Below, one piece after another: positions 10,449 through 18,557 of a stretch of DNA of 64,000 bases. The notes beneath the pieces were generated by a model. It did no database searches, was not told the DNA's origin, and was given only the letters and a program-made list of their open reading frames with translations. A program made the translations under genes and the position numbers. This stretch comes from Armatimonadota bacterium (GTDB lineage: Bacteria > Armatimonadota > Hebobacteria > CAIYQO01), in NCBI GenBank assembly GCA_029553475.1, contig JAKPKV010000131.1, forward strand, positions 1 through 64,000, written 5' to 3'. Numbering within the stretch: position 1 is the first letter of the stretch; every line of letters starts with the position of its first letter.

Positions 10449-10583
10449 GGCGATACTCCCGCGGGTATCCTACCATGCAAACGGGAGATTGCCAAGCGGC
10501 GGAGCGGTGTCGCGCGGGCGCGCTGTTTTCTCGCCTCGTGGTCCGTGCTATACTAATGCCCGTTCGAGGGGGCATGGCCACTC

Positions 10584-12143
10584 ATGGGCATCGAGATGTA
10601 TGACGTGCTGGTTCTGGGCGCCGGCGCCGCCGGGTGCGCGGCGGCGATGGCCGCCGCCGACGGCGGGGCGCGGGTGCTGCTGGTGACGAAGGCGGACGAC
10701 CTGCTGGAGTCGAACACCGCGCACGCGCAGGGCGGCATCATCGCGCGGGGACCGCGGGATTCCCCGGCGCTGCTCGCGCGGGATGTCACCGCCGCCGGCA
10801 ACGCGCTGAGCTGGCCGCCGGCGGTGGCGCAGCTCGCCGAGGACGGCCCGCCCCTCGTCTACCGCCTGCTGGTGGAGCGGCTGGGCGTGCCCTTCTGCCG
10901 CAAGGGCGGCGACCTCGCCTATACGCAGGAAGCCGCGCACTCCACCCGCCGCATCCTCTATGCCGACGATGCCACCGGGTGGGCCATCGCCACCGGGCTG
11001 GTGGCGGGCGTGCGCGCGCACCCCGGCGTCGAAATCCGCACCCATCAGACCGCGGTGGACTTGATCACCCTGCCGCACCACAGCACCGACCCGCTGGACC
11101 TGTACGAGTCCACCCTCTGCCTGGGCGCCTATCTCCTCGATCAGCACGACGGCGTGGTGCACCGGGTGCTCGCCCGCCGCACCATCCTCGCCACCGGCGG
11201 CCTGGGGCAGATTTACCTGCACACCACCAATCCCGGCGGCGCGCGGGGCGACGGGCTGGCGATGGCCAGCCGCGCCGGCGCCGACCTCATCAACGTGGAG
11301 TATATCCAGTTCCACCCCACCGCCTTCTACCACCGGGACGCCGACCGCTTCCTCATCTCGGAGGCGGTGCGCGGCGAGGGCGCGGTGCTGCGCAACCGCC
11401 GCGGCGACCGCTTCATGGAGCGCTATCACCCGCTGGCCGAGCTGGCCCCGCGCGATATCGTCGCCCGCGCCAGTTGGGAGGAGATGCTGAAGGAAGGCTC
11501 CGAATACATGCTCCTCGACCTCTCGGCGGTGACGCTGGACGTGACGAAGCGCTTCCCCACCATCCACCGCACGCTGCTGCGCTACGGCGTGGATATCACC
11601 CGCGATCCCATCCCGGTGGTGCCCGCCGCGCACTATTTCATCGGCGGGGTGAAGGTGGACCTGCTGGGCCGCTCCTCGGTGCGAAACCTTTACGCCGTGG
11701 GCGAGGTGTCCTGCACCGGCGTGCACGGCGCCAACCGCCTGGCCAGCACCTCGCTGCTGGAAGCCGTCACCTGGGGGGTGAAGGCCGGCGAAGACGCCGC
11801 CGCCGCGCGCGCCGACGCCCCCGACCCGCGCGCCAACCACGTCGCCCCCTGGCACGACACCGGCCTCACCGAGGCGATGGACCCCGCGCTGGTGGTACAG
11901 GACTGGATGACCATCCGCACCATCATGTGGAACTACGCCGGCATCGTGCGCACTACCAAACGCCTCTACCGCGCCGTCGCCGATCTGAACTACCTCTCCC
12001 ATCGCATCGAGAACTTTTACCGCGAAACCAAGCTCTCCGACCCCCTCGTCGGCCTGCGCAACGCCATCGAAGTCGCCCAGCTCATCGCCGGCGCGGCCTT
12101 CCGCAACCGGCGCAACGTGGGGGTGCATTACCGGGTGGATTGA
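10584..12143 (+). CDS. nadB: L-aspartate oxidase
   Basis: 519-aa flavoprotein for the first step of de novo NAD synthesis, oxidising L-aspartate to iminoaspartate. An N-terminal dinucleotide fold VLGAGAAGCAAAMAA is followed by the family motif SNTAHAQGGI. Further along are the substrate-region motifs FHPTAFY, RGEGAVLRN, LAPRDIVARA and the C-terminal FAD motif GEVSCTGVHGANRLAST, all as in NadB and closely related fumarate reductase flavoproteins. The SNT...AQGGI and GVHGANRLAS forms favour NadB. GAGGGGG at 10566-10572 supports ATG 10584. A -10-like TATACT lies at 10549-10554 with a weak -35. nadA and nadC are not in the window; the gene stands 41 bp before the carbonic anhydrase gene. Confidence 0.88.
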   Translation: MGIEMYDVLVLGAGAAGCAAAMAAADGGARVLLVTKADDLLESNTAHAQGGIIARGPRDSPALLARDVTAAGNALSWPPAVAQLAEDGPPLVYRLLVERLGVPFCRKGGDLAYTQEAAHSTRRILYADDATGWAIATGLVAGVRAHPGVEIRTHQTAVDLITLPHHSTDPLDLYESTLCLGAYLLDQHDGVVHRVLARRTILATGGLGQIYLHTTNPGGARGDGLAMASRAGADLINVEYIQFHPTAFYHRDADRFLISEAVRGEGAVLRNRRGDRFMERYHPLAELAPRDIVARASWEEMLKEGSEYMLLDLSAVTLDVTKRFPTIHRTLLRYGVDITRDPIPVVPAAHYFIGGVKVDLLGRSSVRNLYAVGEVSCTGVHGANRLASTSLLEAVTWGVKAGEDAAAARADAPDPRANHVAPWHDTGLTEAMDPALVVQDWMTIRTIMWNYAGIVRTTKRLYRAVADLNYLSHRIENFYRETKLSDPLVGLRNAIEVAQLIAGAAFRNRRNVGVHYRVD

Positions 12144-12184
12144 GGCGCGCCGCGTCCAATCCGGTCCCCGCTGGAGGTTCGATT

Positions 12185-12907
12185 ATGGCACCGCTCTCAC
12201 GTATCCAGATGGGCATACCGCGCGCCCGCGTGCTGGCCGGGCTGTTCGCCGGTCTGCTGCTCTTGCTGAGTGTCGCGTTCGCCTTTGGCGTCACGCCGAA
12301 GGACGCGCTGGCGCTGTTGGCCGACGGCAACGCGCGGTTTGTACAGGGTAAGAGCACCCATCCGAACGGCTCGAAGACGCGGTTGGTGGAAACGGCCGCC
12401 GGCCAGCATCCCTTCGCCGTGGTACTGACGTGCGCGGATTCCCGCGTGTCGCCGGAGTTGATCTTTGATCGCGGCATCGGCGACCTCTTCGTGGTGCGCA
12501 CCGCGGGGAACGTCATTGATCCCGTGGTGATCGGCAGCATCGAATACGCCGTCGAGCATTTGCACGCCCCTCGGATCATCGTCATGGGGCATACCCGGTG
12601 CGGCGCGGTACAAGCGGCGGCAGAGCAGGCCCACGCGGAGGGATCCATCGGCGTGGTCGTCGCCTGCATCACCCCCGCGGTTGAGCAGACGGCGAAGCTG
12701 ACGCCCAAACCGGCTGATGACGCGTTCCTCGACGCGGTGTCCGAGGCGAATGCCCGACAGCAGGCGGCGCTGCTGCTGCGCCGGAGCCCGTTGATCGCCG
12801 AAGCGGCGCGCGGGGGTACGGTGGTGGTGTCCTGCGCGATGTATGACGTGCGCACGGGCGTCGTCACGTTGAGCCGGACGCCGGTTGCCGTGCCTGACGC
12901 GCGATGA
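12185..12907 (+). CDS. exported beta-class carbonic anhydrase
   Basis: 240-aa protein interconverting CO2 and bicarbonate. An N-terminal hydrophobic helix (RVLAGLFAGLLLLLSVAFAF, ~14-33) suggests Sec export or membrane anchoring, unusual but known for this class. The catalytic zinc site is visible: C83-x-D85-x-R87 in TCADSRVSPE, then H136 and C139 in GHTRCGAV. The family segment DLFVVRTAGN and the DGNARFVQGK start of the domain are also present. GGAGG at 12173-12177 fixes ATG 12185. It follows nadB by 41 bp without an obvious promoter and may be read through from it. Periplasmic location would make it a CO2/bicarbonate balancer at the cell surface. Confidence 0.88.
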   Translation: MAPLSRIQMGIPRARVLAGLFAGLLLLLSVAFAFGVTPKDALALLADGNARFVQGKSTHPNGSKTRLVETAAGQHPFAVVLTCADSRVSPELIFDRGIGDLFVVRTAGNVIDPVVIGSIEYAVEHLHAPRIIVMGHTRCGAVQAAAEQAHAEGSIGVVVACITPAVEQTAKLTPKPADDAFLDAVSEANARQQAALLLRRSPLIAEAARGGTVVVSCAMYDVRTGVVTLSRTPVAVPDAR

Positions 12908-12917
12908 CCGGCGCGGA

Positions 12918-12946
12918 TTGTCCCCCGCTCCTTGTCCTGCTATACT
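12918..12946 (+). promoter_or_regulatory. sigma-70-like promoter for URO-D gene 1
   Basis: TTGTCC (12918-12923) and TATACT (12941-12946) with an ideal 17-bp spacer, 30 bp before the start codon. Confidence 0.55.
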
Positions 12947-12976
12947 GCACCCGACCCTTCCCACAGGAGAGCACCG

Positions 12977-14056
12977 ATGACCCTCATGCCCATTGAGCGC
13001 ATCCCCGATTGGGAGCAGCGCCTCGCGCGGCAGGACGCCTTCTGGCGGCGCGAAATCCTGGACCGCCCAGTGGTGATCATGGCGTGCGGCGCGGAGACGC
13101 CAGCGGCGCCGTGGCCGGCGGAGCGCGCGTATGCCTCGCAGCGCGAGCGCTGGTTCGACGTGGAGCGCGCCGTGGAGGGCGCGCGGGCGGCGGCGCTGAA
13201 CACCGCGTATCTCGGCGACGCGCTGCCCACCGCCTGTCCGAACCTGGGGCCGGAGGTGTTCAGCGCGTTTTTCGGCACCGAGCTGGAATACTCGGAGGCC
13301 ACCGCCTGGGCGATCCCGAACCTGCATGACTGGGCTGACGCGGACACGTTGCAGTTTTCCGAGGATAATATCTACTACCGCCGGCTCTGGGCGCTCACCG
13401 AGGGGCTGCTGGAGGGCGGCCAGGGGCTGTACTACACCGGGCTGACCGATTTCCACCCCGGCGGCGACGCGCTGGTGGCCTTCCGCGACCCGCTGCTGAT
13501 GAATATGGATATGCTGGAAGCGCCGGATGAGGTGAAGGCGCTGCTCGCCGCCACCTACTCCGTCTACTTCGATGTCTTCGACCGCTTCTACACGCGCCTG
13601 CGCGAGGCCGGGCAAGCCTGCACCGCCTGGGCGGGGATCGCGTCGGCGCAGAAGTGGTACGTGCCCTCCAACGACTTCTCCTGCATGATCTCGCCGGCGA
13701 TGTTTGATGAGTTCTTCCTGCCCGGCATCGCCGAGGAGTGCCGCCGGCTGGAGGCGTCCATCTACCATCTGGACGGCCCCAACGCGCTGCGCCACCTGGA
13801 CAGCCTGCTCGCCATCCCCGAGCTGAACGCCATCCAGTGGGTGTACGGCGCCGGCAACGGCCGCGCCACCGACTGGATGCCCGTCTACCGGAAATGCCAG
13901 GCCGCCGGCAAAGGCATCCAGCTCTGGGCCGAACGCGATGAGCTCGACACCATCATGGACGTGCTGCGCCCCGAAGGCGTCTGGCTCGGCGTCAGCGGCA
14001 TCCGCACCCGCGAAGAGGGGGAGGCGGTGCTGAAGCGGGTGATGCGGTGGACGTAG
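12977..14056 (+). CDS. uroporphyrinogen-decarboxylase-fold protein (URO-D paralog A)
   Basis: 359-aa cytoplasmic protein of the URO-D/COG0407 superfamily by overall pattern: a TIM-barrel-like series including FHPGGDALVAFRDP, ISPAMFDEFFLPGIAEECRR and SIYHLDGPNALRHLDSLL. In the methyltransferase branch (MtaA/MtbA) the position of YHLDG carries His-x-Cys and a later Cys to bind zinc. Here His remains but the Cys is absent, so a zinc-dependent methyltransfer role is doubtful and a different reaction is likely. AGGAG (12965-12969) supports the start. It is the first of six URO-D-type proteins in the window. It has its own promoter and is followed directly by the inverted-repeat cassette. Heme-pathway UroD itself is unlikely. 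Confidence 0.65.
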   Translation: MTLMPIERIPDWEQRLARQDAFWRREILDRPVVIMACGAETPAAPWPAERAYASQRERWFDVERAVEGARAAALNTAYLGDALPTACPNLGPEVFSAFFGTELEYSEATAWAIPNLHDWADADTLQFSEDNIYYRRLWALTEGLLEGGQGLYYTGLTDFHPGGDALVAFRDPLLMNMDMLEAPDEVKALLAATYSVYFDVFDRFYTRLREAGQACTAWAGIASAQKWYVPSNDFSCMISPAMFDEFFLPGIAEECRRLEASIYHLDGPNALRHLDSLLAIPELNAIQWVYGAGNGRATDWMPVYRKCQAAGKGIQLWAERDELDTIMDVLRPEGVWLGVSGIRTREEGEAVLKRVMRWT

Positions 14057-14065
14057 GGGCGGAGA

Positions 14066-14505
14066 ATTGAAAAGTGCAAATTGATAATTGACAATTGTAA
14101 ATTTTTACTCTCGAGCGTCCAGATGCGATACTCGAACTGCTGAACTCTTCTTCGCGGCGTTTGTTTTTGCGGTAACGATGGATTTCGCAACGATATTACA
14201 TAATTCACTGGCTTCCTGTGCCACTTCCTGGATACCTGGCGTCGTCCTGAGTTCCGCTTTCAGCATCAGGCGCAGCCAGAAGCGGGACTCCCGCAGCTCT
14301 TTCAGTGCAATTTTCAATTTATGAATACAGTCAGCACGGCTCTCCGCTGCACAGGCTTCTTCGTAATTGGCCGCGCTCGATGTTCCCGACCGCAGCAGTT
14401 GCGCGCCAACATGCCGTCTCTGAGATGGAACAGCGTATCCGCTTCTACCCCTGGTGATCGCATACCGCGCCATCAATTGACAATTGTCAATTTGCACTTT
14501 TCAAT
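14066..14505. mobile_element. inverted-repeat cassette around a four-helix-bundle gene
   Basis: A 33-bp arm at 14066-14098 (ATTGAAAAGTGCAAATTGA...) matches the reverse complement of 14473-14505 at 30 of 33 positions, including the outer 19 without mismatch. The 440-bp unit fills the whole gap between two unrelated genes and contains one small minus-strand gene whose stop lies 6 bp from the left arm and whose ATG touches the right arm. No target duplication is evident. The geometry matches the 474-bp GxxExxY cassette at 19518-19991. Confidence 0.7.
14105..14473 (-). CDS. four-helix-bundle protein (23S rRNA IVP/S23-like), N-terminus shortened
   Basis: 122-aa protein whose core is characteristic of the four-helix-bundle family TIGR02436, first described from proteins encoded in 23S rRNA intervening sequences: VGAQLLRSGTSSAANYEEAC, ADCIHKLKIALKEL and ESRFWLRLMLKAEL. 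Family members usually have a further helix (FA...RLVEALP) before the GxQLLRSGTS motif. Here that segment is replaced by ARYAITRGRSGYAVPSQRRH, so the 5' part looks eroded or replaced. The ATG at 14473 abuts the right inverted-repeat arm. A GTG at 14497 would begin inside the arm. There is no clear ribosome site. It may be a decaying gene. The biochemical role is unknown. Confidence 0.7.
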   Translation of the reverse strand: MARYAITRGRSGYAVPSQRRHVGAQLLRSGTSSAANYEEACAAESRADCIHKLKIALKELRESRFWLRLMLKAELRTTPGIQEVAQEASELCNIVAKSIVTAKTNAAKKSSAVRVSHLDARE

Positions 14506-14513
14506 CCCGTATA

Positions 14514-15644
14514 CTATCTTCCCCCCAGCGCCTTCGCGAAGAAGCTCCACGCCACCTCCTGCATGTCGCGGGTGAAGGCGTGGGGGAGGTCGAAGAGGCG
14601 GATGTCCAGGCGGCCGGGGACGCCGGCTTTGGCGTAGACGGCGCGCAGGTGCGCGGCGGCCTTCTGAAAACCGTCCAGCGGGAAGAGCGCGTCCTGGCTG
14701 CCCTGCAGCACGAGCAGCGGGTTGGGGGCGTGCAGCGCGGCGACATCCGGCCAGTCGAGCACGCGGGTGAGACCGGGGATGAAATTGCACCAGGAGTGCA
14801 GGCCGGCGTGTTCCGGCAGCATGTCGGTGAGGGCGCTCATCCAGCCGACGATGCCGGTGGCGGACACCCGCGGATCGAGGGCGCCGAGCAGCGCCGCGCG
14901 CATGCCGCCCATGGACAGGCCGATGCACCCCACGCGCGCCGGATCCACCTCCGGACGGGTGAGCAGGAAATCCACCGTGCGCATGTCGTCCCAGACCAGG
15001 ATGCCCGGCCAGGTGACGCCCGCCCAGAAGAGCGATTTCGCCACCGTGCTCTCCATCGCCGCCGACACGCGGTCCAGCAGATCAATCCAGTGCTCCGAGC
15101 CTTCCGCCGCCAGCAGGAACTCCGGCTGCAGCTCTGGCGGGGGCGGCACGGACAGCCGGCGCTCGCCGAAGTAGAAGGCGTCAATCACCGCCACCACGTA
15201 CCCGCGCCGCGCCAGCTCGTTGGCGATGGGCACGCCGTCGTACCCACGCTGGCGCATCTGGGTGAGCATGGCCGGCTCACCCTCTTCCGCGACCAGCTTG
15301 CGCTTGCCGAAGTAGTACTGCGCGCCGTGGTCGTGCAGCCCCACCACCGCGGGGAAGGGCCCGTCGCCGCGCGGCAGCAGCAGGATCAGCGGCATGCGCT
15401 CACCCGGCGACGGCGTGACGTACCACTTCTGGATGACGTAGTCGTCGTAGTCGGTATGGTCGGTCAGCTCCGGACCGAGCTCCACCGCCTCCGGCGCAAA
15501 CAGCAGCAGCGAGCGCAGGTATTCGCGCACCTCCGCGCGCCAGGCCTCGATCTCCGTATACCGGTCCTGCAGAAAGGACAGCGCGGGCGCCCCCTGCGGC
15601 GCCTGCCGGGCGATGAACGGGTAGAGGTTACCGGTGACAGCCAT
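14514..15644 (-). CDS. alpha/beta hydrolase, dienelactone-hydrolase/acetyl-xylan-esterase-like
   Basis: 376-aa protein with an alpha/beta-hydrolase core. The oxyanion region is VVGLHDHGAQ, the nucleophile elbow is GLSMGG with Ser in the canonical G-x-S-x-G setting, the acid is probably Asp in GSQDALFP, and the catalytic His is in DLPHAFTRD near the C-terminus. An ~80-residue N-terminal extension precedes it. No signal peptide is seen, so action is cytoplasmic, plausibly on esterified sugars or related ester compounds. GGGAGA precedes the ATG on the minus strand. It is divergent from the oxidoreductase at 15870 and its stop lies 8 bp from the edge of the inverted-repeat cassette. Confidence 0.75.
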   Translation of the reverse strand: MAVTGNLYPFIARQAPQGAPALSFLQDRYTEIEAWRAEVREYLRSLLLFAPEAVELGPELTDHTDYDDYVIQKWYVTPSPGERMPLILLLPRGDGPFPAVVGLHDHGAQYYFGKRKLVAEEGEPAMLTQMRQRGYDGVPIANELARRGYVVAVIDAFYFGERRLSVPPPPELQPEFLLAAEGSEHWIDLLDRVSAAMESTVAKSLFWAGVTWPGILVWDDMRTVDFLLTRPEVDPARVGCIGLSMGGMRAALLGALDPRVSATGIVGWMSALTDMLPEHAGLHSWCNFIPGLTRVLDWPDVAALHAPNPLLVLQGSQDALFPLDGFQKAAAHLRAVYAKAGVPGRLDIRLFDLPHAFTRDMQEVAWSFFAKALGGR

Positions 15645-15766
15645 GCGTTCTCCCTCGATGCCGGCGATGATACCGTCTTATGGTAACGCGCGACGGGGAA
15701 TCCGGCAAGGCCGGCATGCCGGAGCATTGGCAGATGCATAACGGTGAGGGAGAAGGCGGGAGTTTC

Positions 15767-15802
15767 GATGACGGTGACGACGATGACGACGACGACGATG
15801 AT
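15767..15802. repeat. GAC/GAT trinucleotide microsatellite
   Basis: A run of GATGAC, GACGAC and GACGATG triplets immediately before a -35 box. A shorter run of the same type occurs at 20002-20018 beside the GxxExxY cassette. Confidence 0.7.
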
Positions 15803-15832
15803 TTGACACCCCTTCCGCGCTCCCGGTATGCT
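15803..15832 (+). promoter_or_regulatory. sigma-70-like promoter for the oxidoreductase fusion
   Basis: Perfect TTGACA (15803-15808) and TATGCT (15827-15832) with an 18-bp spacer. The -35 abuts the GAC/GAT microsatellite, whose length could affect transcription. Confidence 0.6.
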
Positions 15833-15869
15833 TAGGCAATTCCCTGTTCCCACAGAAACCGGAGAGGCC

Positions 15870-18500
15870 ATGGCTGCGCACGAGCGATTCCGTTATCACA
15901 CCCTTGACCAGTTGCAGGCAAAAATTGCCGAGTTGGGCGTGGAGATTCCCCTGACGGATCGCCCGGACGTCCTGGCGACGCCGGCGCGTTTTGGGGCGCT
16001 GACGGCGCCGAACCGCATGGTGGTGCAGCCAATGGAAGGGTGCGACGCGGACCACGACGGACGGCCCACCGAGCTGACCGTCCGCAAGTACGAGCGGTTT
16101 GCCGCCGGCGGATCGGGGATGCTGTGGCTGGAGGCGTGCGCGGTGGTGCCGGAGGGGCGCGCCAACCCGCGGCAGCTCTGGCTCACCGAGGCGAGCCTGC
16201 CCGCCTTCCGCGCGCTGGTGGACCGCATCCACGCCGCCGCCCGCGCGGGCATGGGCGCCGACTTCCGCCCGGTGCTGGTGCTGCAGCTCACCCACTCGGG
16301 GCGCTACAGCAAGCCGGAAGGCGTCGCGGCGCCGCTCATCGCCCACCATTCCATCATTGACGCGAAATCGGCGGTGACGCCGGAGACGCCGGTGCTCACC
16401 GACGAGTACCTCGCCGGGCTGGTGCCGTATTACGTGCGGGCGGCGACGCTGGCGCGGGCGGCGGGGTTTGACGCGGTGGATATCAAGGCCTGCCACCGCT
16501 ACCTGGTGTCCGAGCTGCTCGCCTCCTTCACCCGCGAGAACTCCCGCTACGGCGGCGCCTTCGAGAACCGCGTGCGCCTGCTGGTGGACGTGGTGCGCGC
16601 GGTGCGTGACGCGGTGCCCGACCTGGAAGTGAGCTCCCGCCTGAACCTCTACGACGCGCTGGAATACCCCTACGGCTGGGGGGTGGACAGGGAGGAGATG
16701 ACGCGCGCCGACCTGACCGAGCCGAAGCGGCTCATCGCCCAGTTGATGGCGCTGGGCTACCACGGCCTCAACACCACCATCGGCAACCCGTATTACAATC
16801 CGCACTTCGGCCGGCCCTTCGATACGCCCATCACGGGCATGTATACGCCACAGGAGCACCCGCTGGAGTCCTTCGCGCGCTTCATCCGCATCACCGCGGA
16901 GGTGCAGCGGGCGTTCCCGGACCTCGCGGTGGTGGGCTCCGGGCACTCGTGGATGCGGCAGTTCTACCCCAACGTCGCGGCGGCGCTCATCGAGCAGGGC
17001 TGGGCGACGCTGGTCGGCCTCGGTCGCGGCGCGCTCGCGTATCCCGACTACGCGAAGGACATCATCGAGCGCGGCGCGATGGCGCCGAAGAAGACCTGCA
17101 TCACCTGCTCGGCCTGCACGCAGCTCATGCGCGACGGCGGGCGCAGCGGCTGCGTGGTGCGCGACGCCGAGGTCTACGGGCCGATGTACCGGGAAGGCCG
17201 CCGGCTGGCGCAGGACGCGAACCGTGCGCTGGCAGAACAGTGCCGCGCCTGCGCCACCCCCACCTGCCGGGACCAGTGCCCGGCGGGGGTGGATATCCCC
17301 GGCTTCATCAGCGCCATCGCCCGCGGCGAGGAGGCGGACGCCTACCGCATCCTGCGCACGACGAATCCGCTGCCGGAGATCTGCGCCCACGTCTGCCCGG
17401 TGGAGGTGCAGTGTGAATCCGGCTGCGTGGAGGCGATCTTCACCGGCCGGCCGGTGCCCATCAAGCAACTGCAGAAATACGTGGCGGCGCTGGCGCGCAA
17501 GCAGGGGTGGACGACGCTGGCGCTGCCCGCCGCCACCGGCCAGCGCGCGGCGATCATCGGTGCCGGGCCGGCGGGAGTCGCCTGCGCCGTGCGCCTGCTG
17601 GAGCTGGGGTGCCGGGTGACGATCTTCGCCGCCGCCGAAGCCGGCGGCGTGGCCGGCGCCACCATCCCGGCGGAGCGCCTGCCGCATGACGTGCTGCGGG
17701 CGGAGATCGCCGCCGTGCTCGACCTAGACGCCGACCCGTCCCGCCTGACGTGGAAAGCGGGCACGCCGCTCACCGCGTCGTTCACCCTCGATGACGTGCT
17801 GACGGACGGGTACGACGCCGTCTTCATCGGCATCGGGCTGCCGCGCTCGCAGCGGCTTGACGCGCCGCGCCCGGCGAGCGGGGTGATGGACGGGCTGGAT
17901 TTCCTGCGCGAGGCGAAGCTGGGCATGCTCGCGGTTCCGCAGCGGGTGGCGGTCATCGGCGGCGGCAACACCGCGATGGATGCCGCCGTCACCGCCCGCG
18001 CGCTGGGCGCCGAGGACGTCTACGTGCTCTACCGCCGCTCCTTCAACGAGCTGCCCGCGTGGCCGGAGGAGCGCGCCCACGCGCTGGACGCCGGGGTGAA
18101 TGTTCTCATCTTCACCCAGCCGGTGGGCTACGTGGCCGACGCCGCGGGCGCGCTGGCGGGCGTGCAGGTGCGGCGCACCACGCTGGGCGCGCCGGACGCC
18201 TCCGGCCGACGCCGCCCGGAACCCGTGCCGGGCAGCGACTACGTGCTGGAAGTGGACCTCGCCGTCGAGGCGATCGGCCAGCTTCCGCCGGCCGATCTGC
18301 CCGCGCTGCTGCCGGGCGTCAACCTGACGACAGACGGCCTCATCGCCGTTGAGCCGGGCTCGGCGCGCACCAGCCGCGACCGCGTCTACGCCGGCGGCGA
18401 CCTGGTGAATGGCGGCAAGACGGTGGTGGACGCGGTACGGAGCGGCGTGCAGGCGGCCGAGGAGATGGCGCGGGCGGCGCTCGCCAGCCCGCCGCGATGA
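15870..18500 (+). CDS. Old Yellow Enzyme / GltD-like FAD-NAD(P) oxidoreductase fusion with iron-sulfur motifs
   Basis: 876-aa multidomain redox protein. Residues ~1-400 form an FMN TIM barrel of the NADH:flavin oxidoreductase (OYE/2,4-dienoyl-CoA reductase) type, with RFGALTAPNRMVVQPM and VLQLTHSGRYSKP. At ~410 a cysteine cluster C-x2-C-x2-C-x10-C (CITCSACTQLMRDGGRSGC) resembles the 4Fe-4S site of dienoyl-CoA reductase. A GltD/dihydropyrimidine-dehydrogenase N-terminal iron-sulfur domain follows (CRACATPTCRDQCPAGVDIP, ICAHVCPVEVQCESGC), then dinucleotide folds (AAIIGAGPAGVACA; VAVIGGGNTAMDAA) and a closing AGGDLVNGGKTVVDAV. GGAGAGG at 15861 fixes the start. It likely moves electrons from NAD(P)H through FAD and Fe-S to a flavin site acting on an unsaturated carbonyl substrate, which is not identifiable. 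Confidence 0.82.
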   Translation: MAAHERFRYHTLDQLQAKIAELGVEIPLTDRPDVLATPARFGALTAPNRMVVQPMEGCDADHDGRPTELTVRKYERFAAGGSGMLWLEACAVVPEGRANPRQLWLTEASLPAFRALVDRIHAAARAGMGADFRPVLVLQLTHSGRYSKPEGVAAPLIAHHSIIDAKSAVTPETPVLTDEYLAGLVPYYVRAATLARAAGFDAVDIKACHRYLVSELLASFTRENSRYGGAFENRVRLLVDVVRAVRDAVPDLEVSSRLNLYDALEYPYGWGVDREEMTRADLTEPKRLIAQLMALGYHGLNTTIGNPYYNPHFGRPFDTPITGMYTPQEHPLESFARFIRITAEVQRAFPDLAVVGSGHSWMRQFYPNVAAALIEQGWATLVGLGRGALAYPDYAKDIIERGAMAPKKTCITCSACTQLMRDGGRSGCVVRDAEVYGPMYREGRRLAQDANRALAEQCRACATPTCRDQCPAGVDIPGFISAIARGEEADAYRILRTTNPLPEICAHVCPVEVQCESGCVEAIFTGRPVPIKQLQKYVAALARKQGWTTLALPAATGQRAAIIGAGPAGVACAVRLLELGCRVTIFAAAEAGGVAGATIPAERLPHDVLRAEIAAVLDLDADPSRLTWKAGTPLTASFTLDDVLTDGYDAVFIGIGLPRSQRLDAPRPASGVMDGLDFLREAKLGMLAVPQRVAVIGGGNTAMDAAVTARALGAEDVYVLYRRSFNELPAWPEERAHALDAGVNVLIFTQPVGYVADAAGALAGVQVRRTTLGAPDASGRRRPEPVPGSDYVLEVDLAVEAIGQLPPADLPALLPGVNLTTDGLIAVEPGSARTSRDRVYAGGDLVNGGKTVVDAVRSGVQAAEEMARAALASPPR

Positions 18501-18557
18501 CCGCCGTCCCGCGCGGCCGGGCGAAGCGCCCGGCAACCGTTGAGGAGGGCAGGTGTG

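Noticed and set aside
10584-12143. Succinate dehydrogenase/fumarate reductase flavoprotein
   Set aside because: The SNTAHAQGGI and GVHGANRLAST segments fit L-aspartate oxidase better, and no iron-sulfur or membrane subunit genes follow.
10634-12184. Long plus-strand frame preceding the carbonic anhydrase
   Set aside because: It reads through nadB out of frame. The RBS at 12173 and the signal helix place the true start at 12185.
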